Part shown: piece after piece, positions 16,608-24,876 of the stretch
How the letters are laid out: each line of letters starts with the position of its first letter
Numbering within the stretch: position 1 is the stretch's first letter
Assembly: GCA_934100165.1 (NCBI GenBank)
Contig: CAKOPN010000002.1
Location: forward strand, 124,001 to 188,000
Direction of reading: 5' to 3'
Length of the DNA: 64,000 nucleotides
DNA from: an uncultured Bacilli bacterium
GTDB taxonomy: Bacteria > Bacillota_I > Bacilli_A > RF39 > UBA660
Position numbers and translations under genes: made by a program
Notes under the pieces: model-generated
What the model saw: only the letters and a program-made list of their open reading frames with translations
Told to the model about the DNA's origin: nothing
The model's database searches: none

Positions 16608-19028
16608 ATGAAGAATAAATTATTTGAACATAGTATAAAAAAAATTAAAGATAATTATAAAAGGTTTATTTCACTTTTCTTTCTGTCACTACTTGGTGTA
16701 GGATTCTTTGGGGGAATTAAAGCTACAAGTCCTGATATGCTTGATACTTTAGATAAGTTTTACGATGATAGTAAAGTTTATGATATAGAAGTTTTGTCTA
16801 CTTCTGGATTTTCAGATGATGATAAAAATGAAATTAGTAAACTTGAAAGTGTAGAAAATGTTGTAGGTAGTTATTATAAAGACGTTTATGTTGATATTGA
16901 AGATAAAGAATATATATTAAGAATGCTTCCAATATCTAGTGATATAAACAAAGTATATTTAGATGAAGGAGAAATGCCAAGTAACAAGTCAGAAATTTTT
17001 GTCGATGAGAAGTTTGCATCTAGAAATGATTTAAGTATTGGTGATTCACTTATTATAGATAATGACACTTTTAAAATAGTTGGATTTGCTGTTAGTCCTC
17101 TTTATTTTTCAACGGATAGAGGAACTACAAATTTAGGTGATGGTAAAGTAGATTTCTTTGGATATGTTTTAGAGGAAGACGTAGTACTTCCATATTATAC
17201 TAATCTTTATGTAACTGTTAAGGGTGCTAAAGAGAAGACTACATTTACAGATTCTTATAAAGATTTAGTTACAAATTCCATGGATGAGATAAACTCTATC
17301 AAAAAGGAAAGAGAAAGTAGCCGTGATTATATTCTTTCTTTAATGGGAAATACTAGTAAGACTAAGTGGTATGTTTTTGATCGTAGTAATAATGCTGGTT
17401 ACAAAGATTTAACAGATGCTTCTGTTAACCTTGAAAGACTTGGCAATGTCTTTCCTCTTGTATTTTATGTTGTAGCCATTTTAATTAGTCTTATTTCTAT
17501 GAAGAGAATGATAGAAGAAGATCGTACTGAAAATGGAACCCTTAAGTCACTTGGCTTTACTAATTTCCAAATTACAAATAAATATATAATTTATTCCTTA
17601 CTTGGTGCTTTATCTGGTGGTCTTGTTGGACTCTTTATTGGATTTAATCTAATACCTAGTATCATTTGGAACATTTATGAAATGCTTTTCTATATTCCGG
17701 GATTTGTTTGTAAGTTTAATTTTAAGTATGCTTTTATTGGTCTTGCATTTGGAATATTATCTATTACTGGTACGGCAATATATGCATCTTATAAAAACCT
17801 TAAAAATAAACCTGCTATACTTATGAGACCAAAGGCTCCAAAACCTGGTAAAAAAATCCTTTTTGAAAAAATCCCTTTTATTTGGAATCATTTAAACTTT
17901 TCAAATAAAATTACAATAAGAAATATTTTTAGATATAAGGGAAGAGTAATTGCTACTATTATTGGTATAAGTGGTTGTACAGCATTGATTCTTGCAGGTT
18001 TTTCACTTAAAGACTCATTAAAAGATATTTCGGTATATCATTTTGAAAATGTATTTCATTATGATAAGATAGTATCCTTGAAACCTGGATATGATTACGA
18101 TGATATAATAAATGATTTAAATAGTAACAAAGATGTCAATACAGTTACTTTAGGAATGATGGATTCTGTCACGGTTAGAAAAGATGATAAAAAGCAGGAT
18201 GCAGTACTTTTCATCCTTGATGATATAGAAAAAATAGATGAGGTAGTAACACTTAAAGATATGAGTACATCTGTTAATGTTGTACCAAGTGATGATGGTA
18301 TTATAATTAGTGAGAAACTTTCTGAACTTTTAAATCTTAATACTGGAGATATGTTGACATTTACTGATAATAATAATCAAGCATATCAGTTTAAAATATC
18401 TCATGTTGTAGAAAACTATGTTAACCATTACGTATATTTGACTAAAGAAACATATAATAAAGTTAGTGGAAATTACAATAACAATACTTTATTTATAAAT
18501 ATGAAAGATAATTTAGATCAAGATGTTCTTGATAATTTTGACAAAAAACTTTTATCTACAAAAGAAATCTCTTCTATCGTTAATTCAAAAGAAATGATAG
18601 ATATGATAGGGGATATGATGAACTCACTTGACTCTGTTGTGTTAATACTTATAGTATCTTCAATGCTTTTATCTTTTGTGGTACTTTATAATCTTTCAAA
18701 TATAAATATAAGTGAAAGAAAAAGAGAAATTGCTACTCTTAAAGTGCTTGGTTTTTATCCAAGTGAAGTAGACCATTATATTACAAAAGAAAATATTATA
18801 CTTACTGTTATAGGTATTTTAATTGGTCTTTGTTTTGGTACATATTTAGGTCATTACATTATTTCTACTTGTGAACCTGATTATGTTATGTTTGTTCGAA
18901 GTGTTAATATAGCAAGTTATGTATATTCTGCTGTAATTACAGTTTTATTTACTGCTATTGTTAATTTTGTTACACATTTTAATTTAAAGAAAATAGATAT
19001 GATAGAATCATTAAAGAATGTGGAATAG
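16608..19028 (+). CDS. ABC transporter permease with two FtsX domains
   Basis: The 806-aa membrane protein begins with a membrane helix and a large extracytoplasmic MacB-like periplasmic-core region (about 50-270). Three membrane helices of the first FtsX domain follow (about 280-400), then a second extracytoplasmic domain (about 450-660) and a second FtsX domain (about 670-800) with the typical ISERKREIATLKVLGF motif. This duplicated layout is that of large single-subunit FtsX permeases that export or extract lipids, peptides or lipoproteins. The substrate is unknown; co-transcription with a phospholipid synthase makes an envelope role plausible. Confidence 0.88.
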   Translation: MKNKLFEHSIKKIKDNYKRFISLFFLSLLGVGFFGGIKATSPDMLDTLDKFYDDSKVYDIEVLSTSGFSDDDKNEISKLESVENVVGSYYKDVYVDIEDKEYILRMLPISSDINKVYLDEGEMPSNKSEIFVDEKFASRNDLSIGDSLIIDNDTFKIVGFAVSPLYFSTDRGTTNLGDGKVDFFGYVLEEDVVLPYYTNLYVTVKGAKEKTTFTDSYKDLVTNSMDEINSIKKERESSRDYILSLMGNTSKTKWYVFDRSNNAGYKDLTDASVNLERLGNVFPLVFYVVAILISLISMKRMIEEDRTENGTLKSLGFTNFQITNKYIIYSLLGALSGGLVGLFIGFNLIPSIIWNIYEMLFYIPGFVCKFNFKYAFIGLAFGILSITGTAIYASYKNLKNKPAILMRPKAPKPGKKILFEKIPFIWNHLNFSNKITIRNIFRYKGRVIATIIGISGCTALILAGFSLKDSLKDISVYHFENVFHYDKIVSLKPGYDYDDIINDLNSNKDVNTVTLGMMDSVTVRKDDKKQDAVLFILDDIEKIDEVVTLKDMSTSVNVVPSDDGIIISEKLSELLNLNTGDMLTFTDNNNQAYQFKISHVVENYVNHYVYLTKETYNKVSGNYNNNTLFINMKDNLDQDVLDNFDKKLLSTKEISSIVNSKEMIDMIGDMMNSLDSVVLILIVSSMLLSFVVLYNLSNINISERKREIATLKVLGFYPSEVDHYITKENIILTVIGILIGLCFGTYLGHYIISTCEPDYVMFVRSVNIASYVYSAVITVLFTAIVNFVTHFNLKKIDMIESLKNVE

Positions 19029-19031
19029 AAG

Positions 19032-19060
19032 AAGTATTAAAGGCGTTTTAATACTTTTTT
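19032..19060 (+). terminator. Terminator of the pgsA/ABC operon
   Basis: Stem AAGTATTAAA / TTTTAATACTT with loop GGCG and six T. Confidence 0.85.
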
Positions 19061-19061
19061 C

Positions 19062-19089
19062 TTGACTTTTAAAATTTTTAGTGTATGCT
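19062..19089 (+). promoter_or_regulatory. Promoter of the HelD-like gene
   Basis: TTGACT (19062-19067), 16 bp, TATGCT (19084-19089), starting two bases after the terminator T-run. Confidence 0.55.
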
Positions 19090-19118
19090 AAGAGAACACT
19101 GGAAAAAAGGGTGAGACT

Positions 19119-21179
19119 ATGAATAATGTGACAGTAGAAGATAAAAAATATTTAGAAAAAACTAGGAAAGCTATTGAAAAACTTCTTTCTGAAAAGACAA
19201 TACGTGCTGAAGATGGATTAGATCAAATTCATTCAATTAGTAAGTATTTTTGGGAAAATAAAGAAAATATGGATGCTATAGAAACTTGTCAAATTCTTAG
19301 AGAGAATGAAAACGTAGCGAATCGTACAAATGAAATTATAAGAGATGTTAGACGTTTACAAAAAGCACTTTCTTCACCATATTTTGGTAGAATAACATTT
19401 GAAAGTGATCTTGATAAAAAGAAAAGAGACTTGTATATAGGAACAAAAGCTGTTATTGATGGTGAGGACTTTTATGTTTTAGACTGGAGAAGCCCTGTTG
19501 CTACTATGTTCTTTGATTCTAAACTAGGTGATACCTCTTATGTTGCGCCTTGTGGTAAGGTAACAGGTAATCTTTCTGCCCGTAAGCAATATAAAATTGT
19601 TGATGGTAAGATAAAACGTGCTATTGAAAGTGGTCTTTATATTAACGATGATCAACTACAAGAAACTTTAAGTGAAGCATCAAGTAATAAAATGAAGAAT
19701 ATAGTATCTACTATACAAGAAGAACAAAATGATATAATAAGAGATGTTAATAATAAAATAATTATTGTTCAAGGAGGTGCTGGTAGTGGAAAAACTGCTG
19801 TTGGACTTCACCGTTTAGCATTCCTTTTATATCAAGACGAAAAAGCAACATCTCAAAATATGTTAATCTTTTCTCCTAACAATATGTTTAGTGAATACAT
19901 ATCAAATGTTTTACCATCTTTAGGAGAAGATTCTGTTATGGATACAACATTTAGTGATTTTGCATCTTCTTTTATTAAGGATTTTGATCATTTAGAAACA
20001 TTTAGTGAACTTATTTCAAATTACTATAATGGTAATTTAACTAAAGAAGAAGTAAGACTTAATAAATTTAAATTTTCTGATGAATATAAAAAAGCACTTG
20101 ATAAATATATTTTGAGAATTAGTAATGAAGTAAAATTTAAAGATAATTTAAAAGTATGTGGTGTTACATTATCAAAAGATGTATTAAATAGAAGACTTGC
20201 ATCTTATACTGATATGTCACTTCAAGATAAAATTGATGAAGTAACAAGACTAATTTGTGCTGCTTGTAGATTAGATTATAAAAAAGAAAAAGAAAACATT
20301 AAGAAAACAGTTAAGAGATGTATTATGCCTACTGTTAGCAGTAGAAGACTTTATCATGAATTCTTAATTTCAGATGAATTTGAAGAAGCAAGTGGAGTAA
20401 GAAAAGGAATTAGAGATAATAAGACTTTGTCATTCCCAGACTCAATTGGTATGCTTTATATGAATTTTGAATTATTTGGATATCCAAAAGATAACAAAGT
20501 TAGACATTTGGTCATCGATGAGGTTCAAGATTATTCTCCACTTCAGTTAACAATGATTAAGAAAATTTTCTCTGGAGCTTCAATAACAGCTTTAGGAGAT
20601 GTTAATCAAACTGTAAATCCATATTTTAAATATGATTCATTAGAAGAGTTAAAAAAATACTTTGGTAAGTCAAAGTATGTTGAATTAAACAAAGCATATA
20701 GATCAACTCCAGAAATTATGAATTATAGTTCGGCTTTTGCAAGTGATAGCCCAGTTTCTGTAAGGGATGAAGGCAGTGTTCCTGTAAAGGTGAAAGAAGT
20801 TTCTAGAGAAGATTTACATAATGAACTAGTACATGATATTTTAGAAATGAAAGAAAATGGATTTGAAAGAATTGCTGTTATAACTAAAACTGAAAAAGAA
20901 GCTAAAGCTATATATGAGGGATTAAAAGATGATGTAGAAGGTCTTTCAGTTATTTGCGATGGTGATAATCCAGATGAAAAAGATTATAGTAAAGTAGTAG
21001 TGCCATCATATGTTTCTAAGGGATTAGAGTTCGATGCTGTTATAAGTTATAATGATGAAAAGTCTCCTTATACAGAAGAAGATAAGTGCTTATATTACAT
21101 CGCATCAACTAGAGCACAACATAATTTAGTTGTATACAATGAACCACAAAAAATTAAGTCAAAGAAGGCTAATAGATAG
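19119..21179 (+). CDS. helD: HelD-like superfamily 1 helicase (RNA polymerase recycling factor)
   Basis: The 686-aa UvrD/Rep-like ATPase has an N-terminal coiled-coil arm (about 1-90), a HelD-type domain (GRITF..., VLDWRSPVATMFF), and helicase motifs I (GGAGSGKT), II (VIDEVQDYS), III (ALGDVNQTV) and IV-VI toward the C-terminus. The LDWRSP segment and absence of long 1B/2B insertions fit HelD, which removes stalled RNA polymerase from DNA in Gram-positives. A role as a generic DNA helicase is less likely. It is monocistronic with its own promoter and terminator. Confidence 0.88.
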   Translation: MNNVTVEDKKYLEKTRKAIEKLLSEKTIRAEDGLDQIHSISKYFWENKENMDAIETCQILRENENVANRTNEIIRDVRRLQKALSSPYFGRITFESDLDKKKRDLYIGTKAVIDGEDFYVLDWRSPVATMFFDSKLGDTSYVAPCGKVTGNLSARKQYKIVDGKIKRAIESGLYINDDQLQETLSEASSNKMKNIVSTIQEEQNDIIRDVNNKIIIVQGGAGSGKTAVGLHRLAFLLYQDEKATSQNMLIFSPNNMFSEYISNVLPSLGEDSVMDTTFSDFASSFIKDFDHLETFSELISNYYNGNLTKEEVRLNKFKFSDEYKKALDKYILRISNEVKFKDNLKVCGVTLSKDVLNRRLASYTDMSLQDKIDEVTRLICAACRLDYKKEKENIKKTVKRCIMPTVSSRRLYHEFLISDEFEEASGVRKGIRDNKTLSFPDSIGMLYMNFELFGYPKDNKVRHLVIDEVQDYSPLQLTMIKKIFSGASITALGDVNQTVNPYFKYDSLEELKKYFGKSKYVELNKAYRSTPEIMNYSSAFASDSPVSVRDEGSVPVKVKEVSREDLHNELVHDILEMKENGFERIAVITKTEKEAKAIYEGLKDDVEGLSVICDGDNPDEKDYSKVVVPSYVSKGLEFDAVISYNDEKSPYTEEDKCLYYIASTRAQHNLVVYNEPQKIKSKKANR

Positions 21180-21192
21180 TCTTCTTTTCTTT
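21162..21192 (+). terminator. HelD gene terminator
   Basis: AAGAAGGCT pairs with AGTCTTCTT (one G-U); the 5' arm lies in the coding end; T-rich tail. Confidence 0.65.
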
Positions 21193-21212
21193 TTTTATAA
21201 TTTATAAACTTA

Positions 21213-21239
21213 TTAGCACTTTCTATTGACAAGTGCCAA
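21213..21239 (+). promoter_or_regulatory. CIRCE operator (HrcA binding site) at htpG
   Basis: TTAGCACTT, a 9-bp spacer, then AAGTGCCAA. The consensus is TTAGCACTC-N9-GAGTGCTAA, so 15 of 18 positions match. Of the changed positions, the innermost pair is a compensated T-A. It overlaps the -35 box, the normal place for HrcA repression. Confidence 0.82.
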
Positions 21240-21254
21240 AAACAGTGTTACATT
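21226..21254 (+). promoter_or_regulatory. htpG promoter
   Basis: TTGACA (21226-21231) inside the CIRCE element, 17 bp, TACATT (21249-21254) with an extended TGT. Confidence 0.7.
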
Positions 21255-21292
21255 TATTTTGTTGAGTAAACAGAAAAGAGGATTACATAATA

Positions 21293-23176
21293 ATGAAAAG
21301 AAAACAATTTAAAGCAGAATCAAAAAGATTATTAAATTTAATGATTAACTCTATATATACAAATAAAGAAATATTTTTACGTGAGATAATTTCTAATGCT
21401 AGTGATGCTATAGACAAGTTATATTATCGTTCTTTAACAGATCATGATGTGAACTTAAATAAAGATGATTTCTTTATTAAAATAGATATAGATAAAGATA
21501 ATAAAACTTTAACTGTGACAGATAATGGTTGCGGTATGAATGAAGCAGAACTTGAAGAAAATCTTGGTACAATTGCTCAAAGTGGAACACTTTTATTTAA
21601 AGAAGAAAATAAAAACAAAGATATGGACATAATTGGGCAGTTTGGTGTAGGGTTCTATTCAGCATTTATGGTAAGTGACAAAATTGAAGTAATCAGTAAA
21701 AAATATGGTGAAGATAAAGCTTATCGTTGGGAAAGCTCTGGAGAAGATGGATATACAATAGAACCTTTTGACAAAGATGGATATGGTACTAGTGTAATAC
21801 TTCATTTGAAAGATGATGATGATAATGAAAAATATTCAAGATACCTTGATACTTTTAATGTAGAAGCTCTTGTTAAGAAATATTCTGATTATATTAAATA
21901 TCCAATTAAAATGGAAATTGAACATGAAGATTTAAAAGAAGGAACAAAAGATGAATATGAGAAACACGTTATAGAAGAGACTGTTAACAGCATGGTTCCT
22001 TTATGGAAGAGAAATAAAAGTGAAGTAACTGAAGAAGACTACAATAGATTCTATATGGATAAGTTCTATGATTATGAAAAACCACTTAGAGTTATCCATT
22101 CTAATGTTGAAGGACAATGTAGTTATAATGCTTTACTTTTCATACCTGGTAAAGCACCATTTGATTTTTATACAAAAGATTATGAAAAAGGCTTGGAGTT
22201 ATATTCTAATGGCGTTCTAATTATGGAAAAATGTAGCGACTTATTACCAGATTACTTCAGCTTTGTAAAAGGTCTTGTAGATACACCAGATGTTTCACTT
22301 AATATTTCTCGTGAAATGTTACAGCAAAATAGACAAGTTTCAGTTATTGCTAAAAGTATTGAAACAAAGATAAAAAAAGAACTTGAAAGTATGCTTGAAG
22401 AATCTCGTGAAGATTATGAAAAGTTCTTTAAAGTATTCGGAATTCAATTAAAGTTTGGTATATATAACGGTTATGGTGCTAATAAAGATGTACTAAAAGA
22501 CTTAGTTATGTTCTATTCATCTACAGAGAAAAAGCTTGTTACGCTTAAAGAATATGTTTCAAGAATGAAAGAAGATCAAACTAAGATATATTATGCTTGC
22601 GGAGAAAGTGTTTCTAAAATTGATTTACTTCCTCAAGTTGAAAAAGTAAAAGATAAAGGATACGAAATACTTTATTTAACTGAATATGTTGATGAGTTTG
22701 CACTTCAAACACTTATGGAATATGATAAGAAGAACTTTGCAAATGTTTCAAGCGAGAATCTAGATATTGAAACTGAAGAAGAAAAAGAAGAAGTTAAAAA
22801 GAGTAATGAAGAAAACAAGGATATGCTTAGCATAATGAAAGATGAGCTTAAAGATAATGTTAAATCAGTAAGATTTACTAAGAGACTTAAAAATCATCCA
22901 GTATGCTTAACTAGTGAAGGTGCTGTTTCAATAGAGATGGAAAAAGTAATAAATGCTATGCCTACTGATGAAAGAGTTAAAGCTGAGTTGGTTCTTGAAA
23001 TAAATGAGAATCATCCAATTGTGGAAAAATTAAAAAATCTTTATGAAAATGATAAAGAAGGCTTAAAGAAATATACAGAAATTCTTTATTCACAGGCAAG
23101 ACTAATTGAAGGTCTTCCAATTGAAAACCCTACAGAAATAAGTAACTTGATTTGTGATATTATGGCTGAAAAATAA
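21293..23176 (+). CDS. htpG: Molecular chaperone HtpG (Hsp90)
   Basis: The 627-aa Hsp90 has a GHKL ATPase N-domain (ELISNASDAIDKL-type segment REIISNASDAIDKLYY, DNGCGMNE, GTIAQSGT, GQFGVGFYSAF), a middle domain with SREMLQQNR, and a C-terminal dimerisation domain. An acidic, Lys-rich stretch lies near residues 495-510. It is an ATP-dependent dimeric chaperone acting in the cytoplasm. Length is normal for bacterial HtpG. The CIRCE element over its promoter predicts HrcA repression and heat induction, unlike Bacillus subtilis htpG, which is not in the HrcA regulon. Confidence 0.97.
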   Translation: MKRKQFKAESKRLLNLMINSIYTNKEIFLREIISNASDAIDKLYYRSLTDHDVNLNKDDFFIKIDIDKDNKTLTVTDNGCGMNEAELEENLGTIAQSGTLLFKEENKNKDMDIIGQFGVGFYSAFMVSDKIEVISKKYGEDKAYRWESSGEDGYTIEPFDKDGYGTSVILHLKDDDDNEKYSRYLDTFNVEALVKKYSDYIKYPIKMEIEHEDLKEGTKDEYEKHVIEETVNSMVPLWKRNKSEVTEEDYNRFYMDKFYDYEKPLRVIHSNVEGQCSYNALLFIPGKAPFDFYTKDYEKGLELYSNGVLIMEKCSDLLPDYFSFVKGLVDTPDVSLNISREMLQQNRQVSVIAKSIETKIKKELESMLEESREDYEKFFKVFGIQLKFGIYNGYGANKDVLKDLVMFYSSTEKKLVTLKEYVSRMKEDQTKIYYACGESVSKIDLLPQVEKVKDKGYEILYLTEYVDEFALQTLMEYDKKNFANVSSENLDIETEEEKEEVKKSNEENKDMLSIMKDELKDNVKSVRFTKRLKNHPVCLTSEGAVSIEMEKVINAMPTDERVKAELVLEINENHPIVEKLKNLYENDKEGLKKYTEILYSQARLIEGLPIENPTEISNLICDIMAEK

Positions 23177-23182
23177 GAAAAA

Positions 23183-23210
23183 CTGCTGACTGATTGTTAG
23201 CAGCTTTTTT
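23183..23210 (+). terminator. htpG terminator
   Basis: CTGCTGAC / GTTAGCAG stem (one G-U) with a 5-nt loop and six T. Confidence 0.85.
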
Positions 23211-23242
23211 ACATAATGTTACAATTTCCATTTGCAATTATT

Positions 23243-23271
23243 TTGTTAACTATTTACTTATTTTATATATT
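23243..23271 (+). promoter_or_regulatory. Promoter of the 23303 gene
   Basis: TTGTTA (23243-23248), 17 bp, TATATT (23266-23271). Confidence 0.5.
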
Positions 23272-23302
23272 TTGTTAGTATTTAAAATATACGGAGGTAT
23301 AT

Positions 23303-24121
23303 ATGAAAAAAATAGTTGGTAGTATTCTTCTTATTGCAGGTGTATTATCTTTATCTTTTGGAACATATAAATATTTTAGTAATACTTCAAGTGACAATAA
23401 GAAAGATGATAATAAAGTGGAGGATAAAAATAATACAAATGATGATGATAATGTAACTGCTAGTAGTTTAAATGGAAAATATACTTTGGGTGCTATGACA
23501 CTTAACGTGTATAAACTTAGTGATGAGTATGTTGCTTTAAGTTATGATAATTCTGAATATTTGCTTACAGAAAGTGAAAAGGATGTTTATACTACTTCAT
23601 TTGATACTTTTACAGTACGTTTTAGCGATGATTCTTTAGAAATTAAAATCATTGATACTACAGAAGATTTAGATATTTTTGAAGGAGTTTATAAAAAGAG
23701 TGGTGACTATACTGATAAAGAATATTATAGTAGTATTGGTGGAGACATTAAGTATTTAGATTCAGAATTAACTGGGTTATTTAAATCTGATGTTGGTGAA
23801 GTTTATATTTTAAGAAGTGCTGAAGACAAGTTATCTTTAAGAGTTACTGTTACGCAAAATAATAAGATTTCTGTATATGGAAATAATTTAACTGTTACTG
23901 GAAATACTACAGCAGAGTATAGTGGCGATTCTTTTGGAAATAAAGATTACGTTAAAGTTTCACTTTCTGGAGACGTTCTTACAATAACTGCTAGTTCAGT
24001 TAATGCTTCTAGTGGCGCTTTAGATAAAGATAATGTACTTAATGACATAAATGGTACTTATAAACTTGATAAAAAACTTGATTTAGATACTGCTATTAAA
24101 ATGTTAGCTAATCTTATGTAA
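23303..24121 (+). CDS. Exported beta-rich protein of unknown function
   Basis: The family is not recognised. The 272-aa protein has an N-terminal hydrophobic helix (about 4-25, no lipobox Cys) acting as anchor or signal, an Asp/Asn/Lys-rich low-complexity linker (about 30-52) and a beta-strand-rich region. The pattern "LNGKYTLG..." near 57, "FEGVYKKSG" near 130 and "INGTYKLDK" near 250 suggests repeated lipocalin- or META-like beta modules. It has its own promoter, a good CGGAGG site and its own terminator, facing carD. Confidence 0.65.
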   Translation: MKKIVGSILLIAGVLSLSFGTYKYFSNTSSDNKKDDNKVEDKNNTNDDDNVTASSLNGKYTLGAMTLNVYKLSDEYVALSYDNSEYLLTESEKDVYTTSFDTFTVRFSDDSLEIKIIDTTEDLDIFEGVYKKSGDYTDKEYYSSIGGDIKYLDSELTGLFKSDVGEVYILRSAEDKLSLRVTVTQNNKISVYGNNLTVTGNTTAEYSGDSFGNKDYVKVSLSGDVLTITASSVNASSGALDKDNVLNDINGTYKLDKKLDLDTAIKMLANLM

Positions 24122-24141
24122 TTTAGTAATTTGATTTAAAT

Positions 24142-24166
24142 GCATTGATGAAATTCAATGCTTTTT
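24142..24166 (+). terminator. Terminator of the 23303 gene
   Basis: GCATTGA / TCAATGC stem with a 6-nt loop and five T; the T-run touches the carD-like stop on the other strand. Confidence 0.7.
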
Positions 24167-24662
24167 ATTTGCTTTCCTTTTCTAAGCTTATTTCCCTTAC
24201 TTTAGATATGACATATTCTTTAGTATCTTCATAACTTTTCCCAAGTACTACGGAAAATTCGGTATACAAATACTTTTCTGCGAGATTAAAATATGTAGTA
24301 TCTTTTTCACTTCTTTTTTTCTTTTCCTTATCTCTTGTTTCATTTCGTAAATAAGTGGTTTTAATTATTGCTATTAAATCGTTGTATGTTCCACTTCTTA
24401 AAAGTTCTTTATATTTATTTTCGAGTAATCTATTATTTTCAGCTATTTCCTTGATATTTGGAATTTCTTCAATTATTTTTTGTATTTTTATTTTACTTAT
24501 CAGCGGTCTAATTACAGTTAAATCTGTTGGAACTTCGATTCTTAGACTAGTATCATTTATTGGCGTTATAACATAGTAAAGAAAGTCATTTTTATATTCT
24601 TTTATTTCCGTTACTTTACATACTTCTTTCCTATAAACAAGGTAATCATTTATTTTAAACAT
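24165..24662 (-). CDS. carD: CarD-like (CarD/CdnL/TRCF domain) transcription regulator
   Basis: The 165-aa protein has an N-terminal Tudor-like RNA polymerase interaction domain (about 1-60: DYLVYRKEVCKVTEI..., YYVITPINDTSLRIEVP), and a helical basic C-terminal half typical of CarD/CdnL. Such proteins bind the RNAP beta subunit and stabilise open complexes at sigma-A promoters, including rRNA promoters. The Trp wedge of mycobacterial CarD is not obvious, so DNA contact may differ. It is one of few minus-strand genes here. AAGGAGAG (24667-24674) is the ribosome site, and a hairpin with a U-run lies directly upstream in the leader. Confidence 0.85.
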   Translation of the reverse strand: MFKINDYLVYRKEVCKVTEIKEYKNDFLYYVITPINDTSLRIEVPTDLTVIRPLISKIKIQKIIEEIPNIKEIAENNRLLENKYKELLRSGTYNDLIAIIKTTYLRNETRDKEKKKRSEKDTTYFNLAEKYLYTEFSVVLGKSYEDTKEYVISKVREISLEKESK

Positions 24663-24674
24663 TTCTCTCTCCTT

Positions 24675-24719
24675 AAAAAAAGTGTAGCTACAACTGGACT
24701 TATGCCAATATAGCTACAC
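24675..24719 (-). promoter_or_regulatory. carD leader hairpin with U-run (candidate attenuator)
   Basis: On the minus strand GTGTAGCTA pairs perfectly with TAGCTACAC across a 20-nt loop, followed at once by seven U and then the SD AAGGAGAG. The loop can form a small inner TGG/CCA stem. With the -10 at 24731-24736 the hairpin begins about 5 nt after the predicted start. It looks like an intrinsic terminator in the 5' UTR; a stabilising hairpin or dyad operator is also possible. Confidence 0.55.
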
Positions 24720-24730
24720 GTTGTAATGTA

Positions 24731-24739
24731 ATTATAACA
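24731..24739 (-). promoter_or_regulatory. carD extended -10
   Basis: TGTTATAAT on the minus strand. A TTGGCA lies farther upstream at a 21-bp spacing, too long for a normal -35. Confidence 0.5.
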
Positions 24740-24844
24740 AAAAAATCCTCTTTTGCGTGCCAAGAAGTTTTATTAAAATGCGGAAAATTTGTTCAAAATT
24801 ATTTGCCTTAAATACAACAATTTAACTTTTTTAAAATAAAATTT

Positions 24845-24866
24845 TATGATATAATACTATATCATA
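24845..24866 (+). promoter_or_regulatory. deoA promoter with overlapping 9-bp palindrome
   Basis: The extended -10 TGATATAAT (24847-24855) is embedded in a perfect inverted repeat TATGATATA-atac-TATATCATA. It reaches the SD AGGAGG. It could be an operator or an mRNA hairpin next to the ribosome site. Confidence 0.6.
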
Positions 24867-24876
24867 GGAGGCGTGT

